Shown here piece by piece: positions 6,104 to 12,731 of a stretch of DNA of 12,964 bases (position 1 is its first letter; each line of letters opens with the position of its first letter). A model generated the notes under the pieces. That model was not told where the DNA came from. It worked only from the letters and a program-made list of their open reading frames with translations, and ran no database searches. The DNA is from Bog-159 sp035541265 (lineage in GTDB: Bacteria; Acidobacteriota; Terriglobia; Bryobacterales; Bryobacteraceae). The translations under genes and the position numbers were made by a program. Location: assembly GCA_035541265.1 (NCBI GenBank), contig DATKNQ010000289.1:1-12964 (forward strand), read 5' to 3'.

Positions 6104-7102
6104 TCAGAATCCTTCCCACACATAAGCGAAAAACCGCCGCAGCGTCGTGAAGCCCATCCGTTCATACAATTTGATCGCATCCTGGTTGGAAGCTGTCACT
6201 GTCAGGCTCGTCTTGCGGCAGCCGGCCGCCTCGAGCGCGTCCAGCGAATGCCGCAGCAGCGCGTATCCCACGCCCATGCCGCGCACCCACGGCGCCACGC
6301 AGATCTGTGTGATGTGCCCGCAGTACGGCATCACCAGGCTCGCCAGGCAGACGCCGCAAATGCGCCCGCTCAACCGGTCGAACGCCGCCGCCGATGCCGG
6401 TTGATAGAACGTGCCGCATCCCGGGTATTGCACGATGTTGAATAGAAATCGCCGCGCCCCCGCCACCGACCGGTATTGATCGTTAATCAGGCTGTCGACA
6501 TGTCCCACGTAAGCCGCGGCGATCAATTGTGCCGCGGGCTCCTGGCAATGTTCCGACCACCTGTCGATGTAGATCCGGTTCGCCAGCGCGGCGGGCAGCG
6601 CCACCCTCCGCCGCAATTGCCCCGGCGCGTGCTCCAGGTTGAGCATCATGAAGTTCCGCTCGAACGCCCGTAGCGAACGGGAAACCGGCATCGTCCGCCA
6701 CCCCGCGGCGCGCGTCATCATCAATTGCGATTCGATGCGGCTGACTTGCGGTGAAGCGATCAACGCCCCCAGCACGGATTCGAGCAGCCGGTTCTCGCTC
6801 TCTACGCTCGAAAATGCCTCCCGCACGTACAGGTCGCCGATCAGGCCTTTGTGCTCCTCGAGCACGTAATACGCATAGCCGGCGGCTTCGCCATCTTCCA
6901 CCAGGGCGTATCCGTTCAGCGCCCGCATATCCACAAACCGCCGCACCAGGTCCGCCGACTTCCCGAAGTCCCAGTCCAACTGGGCGCGCCACGCCTCCAC
7001 TTCTTCGTCAAGAAGTTGGTCCAGATCCTCGGAGCGTAGCTGATGCAGCGGCACCAGGCTGGGGCTCTGCGCTCCGGGCGTGAGTTCGAGGCGCGCCGCC
7101 AT
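6104..7102 (-). CDS. GNAT-family N-acetyltransferase, probable tandem GNAT
   Basis: The protein has 332 residues, about twice the length of a single GNAT domain. The C-terminal domain carries the acetyl-CoA motif 'ICVAPWVRGMGVGYALLRHS' (267-286, motif A, R-x-x-G-x-G) followed by 'VTASNQDAIKLYERMGF' (motif B region), so this half should be active. The N-terminal half has a GNAT-like outline ('GYALVEDGEAAGYAYYVLE', 'IGDLYVREAFSS') but lacks the R-x-x-G-x-G pyrophosphate loop, which suggests a degenerate first domain used for structure or substrate binding. The acceptor is unknown. It is the first gene of a pair with the peroxiredoxin and divergent from the CoA-transferase. The start ATG 7102 lies 9 nt after TACAAT. 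Confidence 0.82.
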   Translation of the reverse strand: MAARLELTPGAQSPSLVPLHQLRSEDLDQLLDEEVEAWRAQLDWDFGKSADLVRRFVDMRALNGYALVEDGEAAGYAYYVLEEHKGLIGDLYVREAFSSVESENRLLESVLGALIASPQVSRIESQLMMTRAAGWRTMPVSRSLRAFERNFMMLNLEHAPGQLRRRVALPAALANRIYIDRWSEHCQEPAAQLIAAAYVGHVDSLINDQYRSVAGARRFLFNIVQYPGCGTFYQPASAAAFDRLSGRICGVCLASLVMPYCGHITQICVAPWVRGMGVGYALLRHSLDALEAAGCRKTSLTVTASNQDAIKLYERMGFTTLRRFFAYVWEGF

Positions 7103-7111
7103 TCGACGGCT

Positions 7112-7121
7112 ATTGTATCAT
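7112..7121. promoter_or_regulatory. Overlapping divergent -10 elements (GNAT and CoA-transferase genes)
   Basis: On the - strand TACAAT (7117-7112) lies 9 nt from the GNAT ATG at 7102. On the + strand TATCAT (7116-7121) lies 20 nt before the CoA-transferase ATG at 7142. The two hexamers overlap by 2 bp, so RNA polymerase binding in the two directions may compete. Neither has a good -35 box. Confidence 0.4.
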
Positions 7122-7141
7122 CAGCTATCCGGCGCTTCCCT

Positions 7142-8347
7142 ATGAACAATGCGGCGCTCGAAGGCATCCGCGTCCTCGATTTCTCCCACGCGCTCGCCGG
7201 CCCTTACGCTACTCTGCTGCTCGCGGACTTCGGCGCCCGCGTCTACAAGCTCGAAAACCGCGCCGGCGGCGACATGGGCCGCGGCTGGGGTCCGCCGTTC
7301 GTAGGGTCGCACTCCTCGTTCTTCCTGGGCTTGAATCGCGGCAAGCTCGGCATCTCCGTCGATCTGAAACAGCCCGCCGGCATCGATCTCTGCCTGCGCC
7401 TGATCGAAAAGATGGATGTGCTGATCGAGAACTTCCGCCCCGGCACCATGCACCGCCTGGGCCTCGGCTACCCGGCCGCCGCCGCGCGCAACCCGCGCCT
7501 GGTCTACTGTTCCATTTCCGGCTACGGCCAGGCTGGCCCCTCGCGTGACGAAGCCGCCATGGACCTGATCGTAGAATGCTCCAGCGGCTTCATGAGCATC
7601 ACCGGCACCGAAGCGGGCGAGCAGGTGCGCAGCGGTTACGCGGTGGCCGACATCAACGCCGGCCTCTACGCCGTCATCGGCATCCTGATGGCCCTGCGCG
7701 CCCGCGAGCAAACCGGCCTTGGCCAGCATCTGGATATCTCCATGCTCGACGGCATGATCTCTGCCATGAGCTCGAATTATATGACGTTCCTGGGCTCGGG
7801 CAACGTTCCGGGCCCGCTCGGCAGCGGCTTTCCGACTGTGGTTCCTTACCGCGTCTTTGAAGCGAGCGACCGCAGCTTTTCCATTGCCATCGGCAGCGAA
7901 AAACTGTGGTCCACCTTCTGCCGCGCGATCGAGCGCCCAGATCTCGAATCGCATCCGGACTACTCGACCAACGCGCTGCGCGTCCGGAACCGCCAAGCTC
8001 TCGAGCCGATCCTCGCCGAAGTCTTTCGCCAGCGCACAATGCAGGAATGGGTAGACCGTTTCCACGCGGCCGGCATCCCGTGCTCTCCCGTCCGGACCTT
8101 CGCCGAAGTCGCCGAACATCCGCAAACAAAAGTGCGCGAATTGTTCCCGACCATCGACACCCCCGCCGGACCCCATCGCGTCACCGGCACGCCCATCAAG
8201 ATGTCCGCGACGCCCGCCCGCATTGGCCCGCCCGCGCCGGAATTGGGCGAACACACCGCGCTGGTCCTGTCCGAACTGCTGGGTCTCGACGCGCCCGAGT
8301 TGGACAGTCTTGCCCAAGCCGGCGTGATCGTGCCAGGCCGGCGCTGA
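7142..8347 (+). CDS. CaiB/BaiF-family (family III) CoA-transferase
   Basis: The protein has 401 residues from ATG 7142; an upstream in-frame start would run back into the divergent GNAT gene. The N-terminus 'LEGIRVLDFSHALAGPYATL' is the standard family III opening. It is followed by 'ADFGARVYKLE', 'LNRGKLGISVDLK', 'DVLIENFRPGTM' and 'SISGYGQAGPSRDEAAMDLI'. Asp141 in 'AAMD' aligns with the catalytic aspartate that forms the aspartyl-CoA thioester intermediate. 'LGQHLDISMLDGMI' closes the core. Family members move CoA between carboxylic acids, such as formate/oxalate, succinate/hydroxymethylglutarate or carnitine derivatives. The downstream gene was a CitMHS citrate-type transporter joined by ATGA-type overlap, so the substrate is likely a di- or tricarboxylate; this is inferred from context only. 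Confidence 0.9.
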   Translation: MNNAALEGIRVLDFSHALAGPYATLLLADFGARVYKLENRAGGDMGRGWGPPFVGSHSSFFLGLNRGKLGISVDLKQPAGIDLCLRLIEKMDVLIENFRPGTMHRLGLGYPAAAARNPRLVYCSISGYGQAGPSRDEAAMDLIVECSSGFMSITGTEAGEQVRSGYAVADINAGLYAVIGILMALRAREQTGLGQHLDISMLDGMISAMSSNYMTFLGSGNVPGPLGSGFPTVVPYRVFEASDRSFSIAIGSEKLWSTFCRAIERPDLESHPDYSTNALRVRNRQALEPILAEVFRQRTMQEWVDRFHAAGIPCSPVRTFAEVAEHPQTKVRELFPTIDTPAGPHRVTGTPIKMSATPARIGPPAPELGEHTALVLSELLGLDAPELDSLAQAGVIVPGRR

Positions 8348-8851
8348 TGCTCGCGCTGTTCGGATTCCTGACGGTAGGCGCGCTGCTTGCCCCCGTCATC
8401 TCAAAGCACGCCTCGCCGCTCGTTGCACTGATCGCCATCGGCCCACTTCCCGCGGGCTGCGGCCTCCGCACCGGCGCGTTCATCGTGAAGGGCATCGAGC
8501 AGATCGCGCGCATGGCCCGTATGTTCGTGTTCGCCATTCTCTACTTCGGCATCATGACGGATGCCGGACTGCTCGATCCGGTGATCGGCCGCATCCTGGC
8601 CGCCGCGGGTAGCCGGCCCACGTGCGTGGTCATGGGTACTGCTCTACTGGCTCTGCTGATTCACCTGGATGGATCGGGCGCCGTCACCTTTCTCATCGCC
8701 ATCCCCGTGATGCTGCCGCTCTACATGCGCCTCGCGATAGCTGGCCAACCTTGAATTACGCGAACACCAGCGTTACACGATCCCGTTTCTTTTCGCCGCT
8801 TCGGTTGTGATGACCATCGCCGCTGTCGCCTGCGGTGTCTTTGCGCTATAG
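8347..8851 (+). pseudogene. CitMHS-family citrate/carboxylate transporter with internal deletion and frame shift
   Basis: ATG 8347 overlaps the CoA-transferase stop by one base. The frame encodes 135 residues ending at TGA 8752-8754. These match the N-terminal third of CitMHS symporters: 'MLALFGFLTVGALLAPVISK', 'LRTGAFIVKGIEQIA', 'FAILYFGIMTDAGLLDPVI', 'LLIHLDGSGAVTFLIAIPV', 'MLPLYMRL'. Intact members have ~430 residues and 11-12 TM helices. From 8753, in the +1 frame, the last ~32 residues of the family follow: 'LREHQRYTIPFLFAASVV' then 'MTIAAVACGVFAL', with a stop at 8849-8851. So about 270 central residues are missing and the ends are out of register. The product cannot transport. An intact copy would carry out proton-coupled uptake of a metal-citrate or similar acid. 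An assembly collapse is the alternative explanation. Confidence 0.82.
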
Positions 8852-9168
8852 CGAGCAAGAACAACGATCCAAATTAAGCGATTAGTGCGCGCCCAAAGCC
8901 TCCGCTGTAAGGGGCCTGAGCGCCTCCGCAGCCATGCGGTGCCGAAGCATAGACACGACCGCCGCCGGAGCAAACGGCCCCGCTTTGCGCTTAGACTGTC
9001 GCGGGAGTGCCGCCATGACTAACGCCCGCGCATCGGCCACCGTCAGCACTCTTGGCCGTTACGCCGTTCCGCCAGAGGTCCCTGAGACACTGAGACGCTT
9101 CCCATTGGTTTGAATGTTGACGCCGGCCTGCTTTGCCAATGCCCAATCGTCATCTCGGCTGATTATGT
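8852..9168. other. Gene-poor stretch of ~320 bp between broken transporter and DUF4256 gene
   Basis: No convincing gene is seen on either strand. A short - strand frame (ATG 9016 to TAA 8882, 44 residues, Arg/Ala/Leu-rich) exists but has no Shine-Dalgarno sequence and no recognisable relative, so I do not call it. A short tandem CTGAGAC-A-CTGAGAC occurs around 9084-9098. The stretch may be decayed coding sequence at the edge of an acquired region. Confidence 0.5.
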
Positions 9169-9177
9169 TTGATTATG
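9160..9177 (+). repeat. 8-bp tandem direct repeat TGATTATG, 10-bp period
   Basis: TGATTATG occurs at 9160-9167 and 9170-9177. A spacing of one helical turn puts both copies on the same DNA face. They overlap the -35 region of the candidate DUF4256 promoter, as an operator for a regulator would. The site could also be chance in an AT-rich patch. Confidence 0.4.
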
Positions 9178-9198
9178 AACCCTGTACTACGATATAAG
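9169..9198 (+). promoter_or_regulatory. Candidate sigma-70 promoter of the DUF4256 gene
   Basis: TTGATT (9169-9174, 4 of 6) is followed after 18 bp by TATAAG (9193-9198, 5 of 6). Transcription would begin near 9205 and give a leader of about 65-90 nt, unlike the near-leaderless starts elsewhere in the window. Confidence 0.45.
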
Positions 9199-9268
9199 AT
9201 CAAGAAGAAGGCCGCTGATTTTTCTGGCTGGGCATCGCATCGAGCAAGGCAAGCGGGAAGCTACCGCT

Positions 9269-9859
9269 ATGAAACCAACAAGGACGCGAAACATGAATAG
9301 CAGCAAAAAGGACTTGCGGCCGGAACAGCGCGAAGAACTACTCAGAGTGTTGAAGGCCCGTTTTGAGAAGAACATGAACCGCCATAAGGATCTTGAGTGG
9401 GCTCAAGTACAAGCCAAGCTGAAAGCTAACGCAGAACGAGTGTGGTCGCTCCACGAAATGGAACGAACTGGCGGTGAACCGGACGTTGTTGGCCACGACC
9501 GGAAGATGGGAGAATACATTTTCTGTGATTGTTCGGTGGAGAGTCCCAAAGACCGCAGAAGTCTCTGCTACGACCGTGCGGCGCTGGATTCCAGGAAAGA
9601 AAATAAACCGCAAGATAATGCCATGGATATGGCAGCCGCCATGGGCATTGAGCTCTTAACCGAAGAGCAATATCGGGACTTGCAAAAACTTGGAAATTTC
9701 GACGCGAAAACGTCGAGCTGGGTGAAAACACCTTCTGAAATCAGAAAACTCGGCGGCGCCCTCTTCTGCGATCGTCGCTACGGCGCTGTTTTCGTGTATC
9801 ACAACGGTGCGGAATGTTATTATGCCGCCAGGGGGTTCCGTGGCGCGTTAAGAGTCTGA
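9269..9859 (+). CDS. DUF4256 family protein
   Basis: The protein has 196 residues from ATG 9269, or 188 from ATG 9293. Both starts have a ribosome site (GGGAAG 8 nt before the first, AAGGA 8 nt before the second). The family's conserved part begins at 'LRPEQREELLRVLKARFEKN', which suits either. Conserved stretches recognised from memory are 'MERTGGEPDVVGHD', 'GEYIFCDCSVESPKDRRSLC', 'DMAAAMGIELLTEEQYRDLQ', 'SSWVKTPSEIRKLGGALFCD' and 'VFVYHNGAECYYAARGFRG'. The family occurs in scattered bacteria and has no established function. It lacks a signal peptide or TM segment and is probably cytoplasmic. Codon use is clearly more AT-rich than the metabolic genes to the left: row 9361-9420 has 27 of 60 G+C, against 39 of 60 in row 7501-7560. 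This suggests acquisition by transfer. Confidence 0.87.
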   Translation: MKPTRTRNMNSSKKDLRPEQREELLRVLKARFEKNMNRHKDLEWAQVQAKLKANAERVWSLHEMERTGGEPDVVGHDRKMGEYIFCDCSVESPKDRRSLCYDRAALDSRKENKPQDNAMDMAAAMGIELLTEEQYRDLQKLGNFDAKTSSWVKTPSEIRKLGGALFCDRRYGAVFVYHNGAECYYAARGFRGALRV

Positions 9860-9933
9860 CCTTTGTGCGCGTGCCGCCGTCACAATCGGACACTCTTGAT
9901 GTCATCCGCTTATCTACAACGCCGAAACCCGAT

Positions 9934-11487
9934 CTATACCTGGCGCAATGAACGATACACGCGCTCTCGCGCGGCAGCCGCCTCGGACTCAATCATCTCG
10001 AGCCGCGCCTGCGGGCCAATCGTCGACTCCAGTAACCGGATATCGGAGCGTGCATCGACGATAAACAACGTGTCGGCGATCCGCTGCTGCGCCGCAAGCT
10101 TGCGCAATTCGAAGGTGCAGCCGCTGTTCTTCTCCGAAAACCCGCGCAGGTCCATCAGGATTAAGTCGCTGCGTTCGAGCAGAGCTGACAGCGTGTCGGT
10201 CCAGGTGTTCTCATGGCAGAAGAACTCCGTGATGCGGAAGCGGCCATCCGGATCGCGTGACTCGTCCATCAGCTTCAACTGCTCTTCCAGGTCGTGGCAC
10301 CCTCGTACAAATCGCGACCGCAAATCACCGGCTAAGAAGGCCAGCGTGTCATCGGGATCAATGGTGCGCGCCGCCAAGTCCGTGCCCGCGATCATGGCCA
10401 CCCCGCCGCGAAATCGCCAGCGTTGCGCAATGCAGTCGAACAGCTTTTCGGCGCGGCTGCGAAATCCGAATACGCGCAGCACCAGCAGACGCGTGCCAGC
10501 CGCATGCGGCGGACGCCAAATGGCCAGACCGAGTTGGGCCGCTCCGCGATACACCACGAAGCCGCTAAGCCCCGCGATTCCTTTCCAGCCGAAATCGCTT
10601 GCGTACTGTGCCGAAAACACGAAGGCCACGATCAGCCAAAACGCATCGGCCACCAACTGTATGTCGCTAAATGATTTTTTCCTATATCCGGCGTTCAGCA
10701 CGGCGAGCAGACACCAACAAAGATAACCGGCCGGGAGAGCCGCGGCCATGAACCACCAGTTCAAGCCGATGCTCAGCAGAGGCTTGTGCAGGCCTCCCAC
10801 GCCCACCAGCGTCACGAAGCTTTCACGCGCGGCGATCGAACTGAAGGTGAAGACGAGAAGCGCCGCCAGCGCCAGCGGCGACACGCCACGGATGCGACGG
10901 CTCGATGCAATCAGGATAATAGCGGCCGGCGGGCCCGCCTCAATAGCCAGAAGGCCAAGGAAAGACACTAAGTTCCCCGCCCATCGAACGCCTGATTGGC
11001 CGGAGATAAGGTGCGGGGCAATAGACCAGACCGAGACTGCAACCATTCCTGTCGCGAGGTATGCCGCAACAACCCGGAGCGCCGTCCGCCATGGGATGGC
11101 CAGCAAGGTGACCAAAGTGGCCGGCACCGGCCAACAAAAGACGTACCAGACTGAGAATGCCCGCAGTCCCGTTAAGTCAAGGCCGGGCGTCCGAGAGTAG
11201 AGCCAGGTCCAGACAACCGCAGCCAAACACCCGGCTACTGAGTAGATCAGCGCCAGCCGCACGCGGCTGCTCCGTTCCCGGTACCCGAGTTCAACCGGAT
11301 TTAGATGCTCTCGCGGCCGCCAGGCCGCCTGGAGCGGCGCGGCACTCTCGCCCGCGCCTGAAGCAGCGTGCATGGCGCGCTCCACGGAGCGCCGGTACAG
11401 CCAGATGAGGACAAGCGACACCGGAACAGTCAGCAGGACTGCATCCAGCACGTACAGCAGCAGTACCGCATTTGCGGTGCTCCTCAC
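9934..11487 (-). CDS. ~9-TM membrane protein with C-terminal Rossmann/TIR-like cytosolic domain, function unknown
   Basis: I start this at GTG 11487 because GGAGG lies 7 nt before it (11499-11495) and the first TM helix follows at once; the frame extends further upstream but would add a non-hydrophobic, unlikely stretch. The protein has 517 residues. Residues ~8-345 contain about nine hydrophobic helices, including 'LLLYVLDAVLLTVPVSLVLI' and 'IYSVAGCLAAVVWTWLY'. Residues ~360-517 are soluble with alternating strand-helix pattern: 'RLLVLRVFG', 'GGVAMIAGTDLA', 'DPDGRFRITEFFCHENTW', 'SDLILMDLRGFSEKNSGCTF', 'DTLFIVDARSD'. The 'D-L-I-L-M-D-L-R-G-F...N-x-G-C-x-F-E-L' strand-plus-Glu resembles the TIR/deoxyribosyltransferase-like fold; this is pattern resemblance only. 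Presumably it senses or processes something at the inner membrane. It is divergent from the gene at 11584 and convergent with the DUF4256 gene. Confidence 0.75.
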   Translation of the reverse strand: MRSTANAVLLLYVLDAVLLTVPVSLVLIWLYRRSVERAMHAASGAGESAAPLQAAWRPREHLNPVELGYRERSSRVRLALIYSVAGCLAAVVWTWLYSRTPGLDLTGLRAFSVWYVFCWPVPATLVTLLAIPWRTALRVVAAYLATGMVAVSVWSIAPHLISGQSGVRWAGNLVSFLGLLAIEAGPPAAIILIASSRRIRGVSPLALAALLVFTFSSIAARESFVTLVGVGGLHKPLLSIGLNWWFMAAALPAGYLCWCLLAVLNAGYRKKSFSDIQLVADAFWLIVAFVFSAQYASDFGWKGIAGLSGFVVYRGAAQLGLAIWRPPHAAGTRLLVLRVFGFRSRAEKLFDCIAQRWRFRGGVAMIAGTDLAARTIDPDDTLAFLAGDLRSRFVRGCHDLEEQLKLMDESRDPDGRFRITEFFCHENTWTDTLSALLERSDLILMDLRGFSEKNSGCTFELRKLAAQQRIADTLFIVDARSDIRLLESTIGPQARLEMIESEAAAARERVYRSLRQV

Positions 11488-11494
11488 CGATTCG

Positions 11495-11520
11495 CCTCCG
11501 GTCGGCCTCCCCAGATCATA
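11495..11520 (-). promoter_or_regulatory. -10 element and strong Shine-Dalgarno of the membrane protein gene
   Basis: On the - strand TATGAT (11520-11515, 5 of 6) is followed by a 27-nt stretch holding GGAGG (11499-11495), then 7 nt and the GTG. This is the clearest ribosome site in the window and fixes the start. No good -35 box was found. Confidence 0.55.
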
Positions 11521-11583
11521 CCTCCTGAAAATGTCTGGTGCATTGCCGTCACCTGGTATTAATATGTCCGGAAGGGGGAAGTG

Positions 11584-12336
11584 ATGGTGACCGCATCCCC
11601 GGTGCCGGCACACTCCCGCATGCGCCGGGTGTTGACGTTCATAGCGGTAGTCTGGTCGGTCGCCGCCGCGTTCCTTGCCCTGGAAGCGGGCATGCTAGAA
11701 CTCACCTCGCTGGTGTCGTCGCAACCGCTCTCTGCGAACCTGGTCCTTGCACGGCAATCCCAGGCCGGCTTCCTGCACTGCCAGGAAATATTGAACAGCC
11801 TGCCGCCGCCTGCGCAAGACGCCCGTGTCGTGCAACAGTCACGATATCTCGCCTGGAGATTAGGCTACATCTTGGGTTCAGCGGATGCGTCCATCACGTC
11901 TGGCATTGCAAAACGCCCCGCCGTTGAGAACGCATTGCGGCGGTCGCTGCCGGCTACCGGCGCGCTGGGCATCCCGTCGCTCGCTCTGCCCCGGCAGGGC
12001 CGCTCCGCCTATGCGCTGGTGGAATTCAGCGGGTCTCTTGAGGAGGACCCGCAGTGCGTCTCGGCGGCGCTCGAATCCAGGTACTCTCCCAAGTACGCCG
12101 CGCTCTACAAATTCGGCGCCTCCGTCGGTTTTGCCTGCTTCTATCGTCGCCTCGCACCCCAGTTGAACGATGTCCTCGCGCCACAACTGAGAATCTACGG
12201 ATCCGCCGCGGGTGTCCCCGCGGACCTGTACACCCCACTGCTTGGGCCGCTTCCCACCGTGCCGGGCGCCGATGCGGGGCAAGTTGTTCAATCTGTGGTG
12301 AGCCGGATCGACGAATACGTAAGGGGCAACAAGTAG
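11584..12336 (+). CDS. Single-anchor extracytoplasmic protein of unknown function
   Basis: The protein has 250 residues from ATG 11584. GGGGGAAG lies just upstream; a GTG at 11581 and an ATG at 11620 are alternatives. A short basic N-terminus ('HSRMRR') precedes one hydrophobic helix, 'VLTFIAVVWSVAAAFLALEAG' region, ~16-36. It is a signal anchor or uncleaved signal, so residues ~40-250 probably face the periplasm. The rest is mixed helix and strand with no motif I recognise. Four Cys occur in the mature part ('FLHCQEIL', 'PQCVS', 'GFACFY' and nearby), which might form disulfides. It is divergent from the ~9-TM protein across 96 bp, so the two may be co-regulated or work together, but nothing in the sequence proves it. 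Upstream, TGGTATTAAT (11551-11560 region) is a possible extended -10. Confidence 0.62.
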   Translation: MVTASPVPAHSRMRRVLTFIAVVWSVAAAFLALEAGMLELTSLVSSQPLSANLVLARQSQAGFLHCQEILNSLPPPAQDARVVQQSRYLAWRLGYILGSADASITSGIAKRPAVENALRRSLPATGALGIPSLALPRQGRSAYALVEFSGSLEEDPQCVSAALESRYSPKYAALYKFGASVGFACFYRRLAPQLNDVLAPQLRIYGSAAGVPADLYTPLLGPLPTVPGADAGQVVQSVVSRIDEYVRGNK

Positions 12337-12404
12337 AGCAGGCTACCGCCGATAGGATGGCCGCCACCTTCGGCCCGGCCCACGGGCGCCGATGTGAATC
12401 GGCT

Positions 12405-12518
12405 GTCGCTGGCGACGCGGCCCCTCTTGCTCTTGACGAACCTGGCCGGATCGCGGAAAATCCACTGGCTGGCGAGGCAGAGCTCAAAGAATTTCCGAAC
12501 AGTACGCAGAGTCAAGGC
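12405..12518 (-). pseudogene. Possible tyrosine-recombinase (phage integrase) core-binding fragment
   Basis: On the - strand the reading 'LTLRTVRKFFELCLASQWIF' then 'RDPARFVKSKRG' resembles the end of the SAM-like core-binding domain of tyrosine integrases, where the pattern 'lr.Ff.fc...gWi..NPa..lk' is common. Sequence on both sides in this frame shows no catalytic domain, so at most a remnant of ~38 residues remains. It lies ~65 bp from the 3' end of tRNA-Ser and points away from it, where integrase genes of tRNA-targeting islands often sit. The match is short and judged by eye. Confidence 0.35.
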
Positions 12519-12582
12519 GTCAGGGTGAGCGCCGAGACAACCATGCCTCTGGCGGCGGTCAAGGTTGAGGGACATGCCACGA

Positions 12583-12672
12583 TGGCGGAGAGACAGGGAT
12601 TCGAACCCTGGATAGAGTTTCCCCTATACACGCTTTCCAAGCGTGCGCCTTCAACCACTCGGCCATCTCTCC
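12583..12672 (-). tRNA. tRNA-Ser (anticodon GGA)
   Basis: The gene is 90 nt long on the - strand. The acceptor stem pairs GGAGAGA (12672-12666) with TCTCTCC, followed by the discriminator G and an encoded CCA (12585-12583). The anticodon stem CACGC/GCGTG encloses the loop TTGGAAA, giving anticodon GGA, which reads UCC and UCU. The T arm carries GGTTCGAATCC. A long variable arm (TATAGGGGAAACTCTAT), typical of class II tRNA-Ser, is present. All stems pair, so it should be functional. Confidence 0.97.
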
Positions 12673-12731
12673 GTCGGGAAACCGGTTGGATCTCCACTCA
12701 GGATACCATGCGTCCGGCAACCGCCCGCGCT

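Noticed and set aside
7121..8317. Long - strand reading frame of 398 codons opposite the CoA-transferase
   Set aside because: It is a shadow of a high-GC gene: the translation is low-complexity Ala/Gly/Arg/His-rich with no family, and the + strand frame is a clear CaiB/BaiF protein.
8882..9016. Short - strand frame (44 residues) in the gene-poor stretch
   Set aside because: No ribosome site, no recognisable homologue, and composition expected by chance in GC-rich DNA. A remnant of a larger gene cannot be excluded.
9177..9184. GAACCCTG shared with the T-arm of tRNA-Ser (12603-12610), a possible left attachment site
   Set aside because: Eight bases are expected by chance in 13 kb, and the match does not extend to the rest of the tRNA 3' end.
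9863..10726. + strand frame of 287 codons inside the membrane protein gene
   Set aside because: The translation is Ser/Arg-rich without domain pattern, and it lies opposite the C-terminal domain of the better-supported - strand gene with a strong ribosome site.
11488..11613. Upstream extension of the membrane protein frame by 42 codons
   Set aside because: The extension runs across the divergent promoter region, has no ribosome site, and is not hydrophobic; GGAGG with 7-nt spacing marks GTG 11487 as the start.
12026..12487. - strand frame of 153 codons near the tRNA
   Set aside because: It mostly lies opposite the + strand gene at 11584-12336, is Arg/Ser/Pro-rich, and shows no domain; the integrase-like reading is in another frame.
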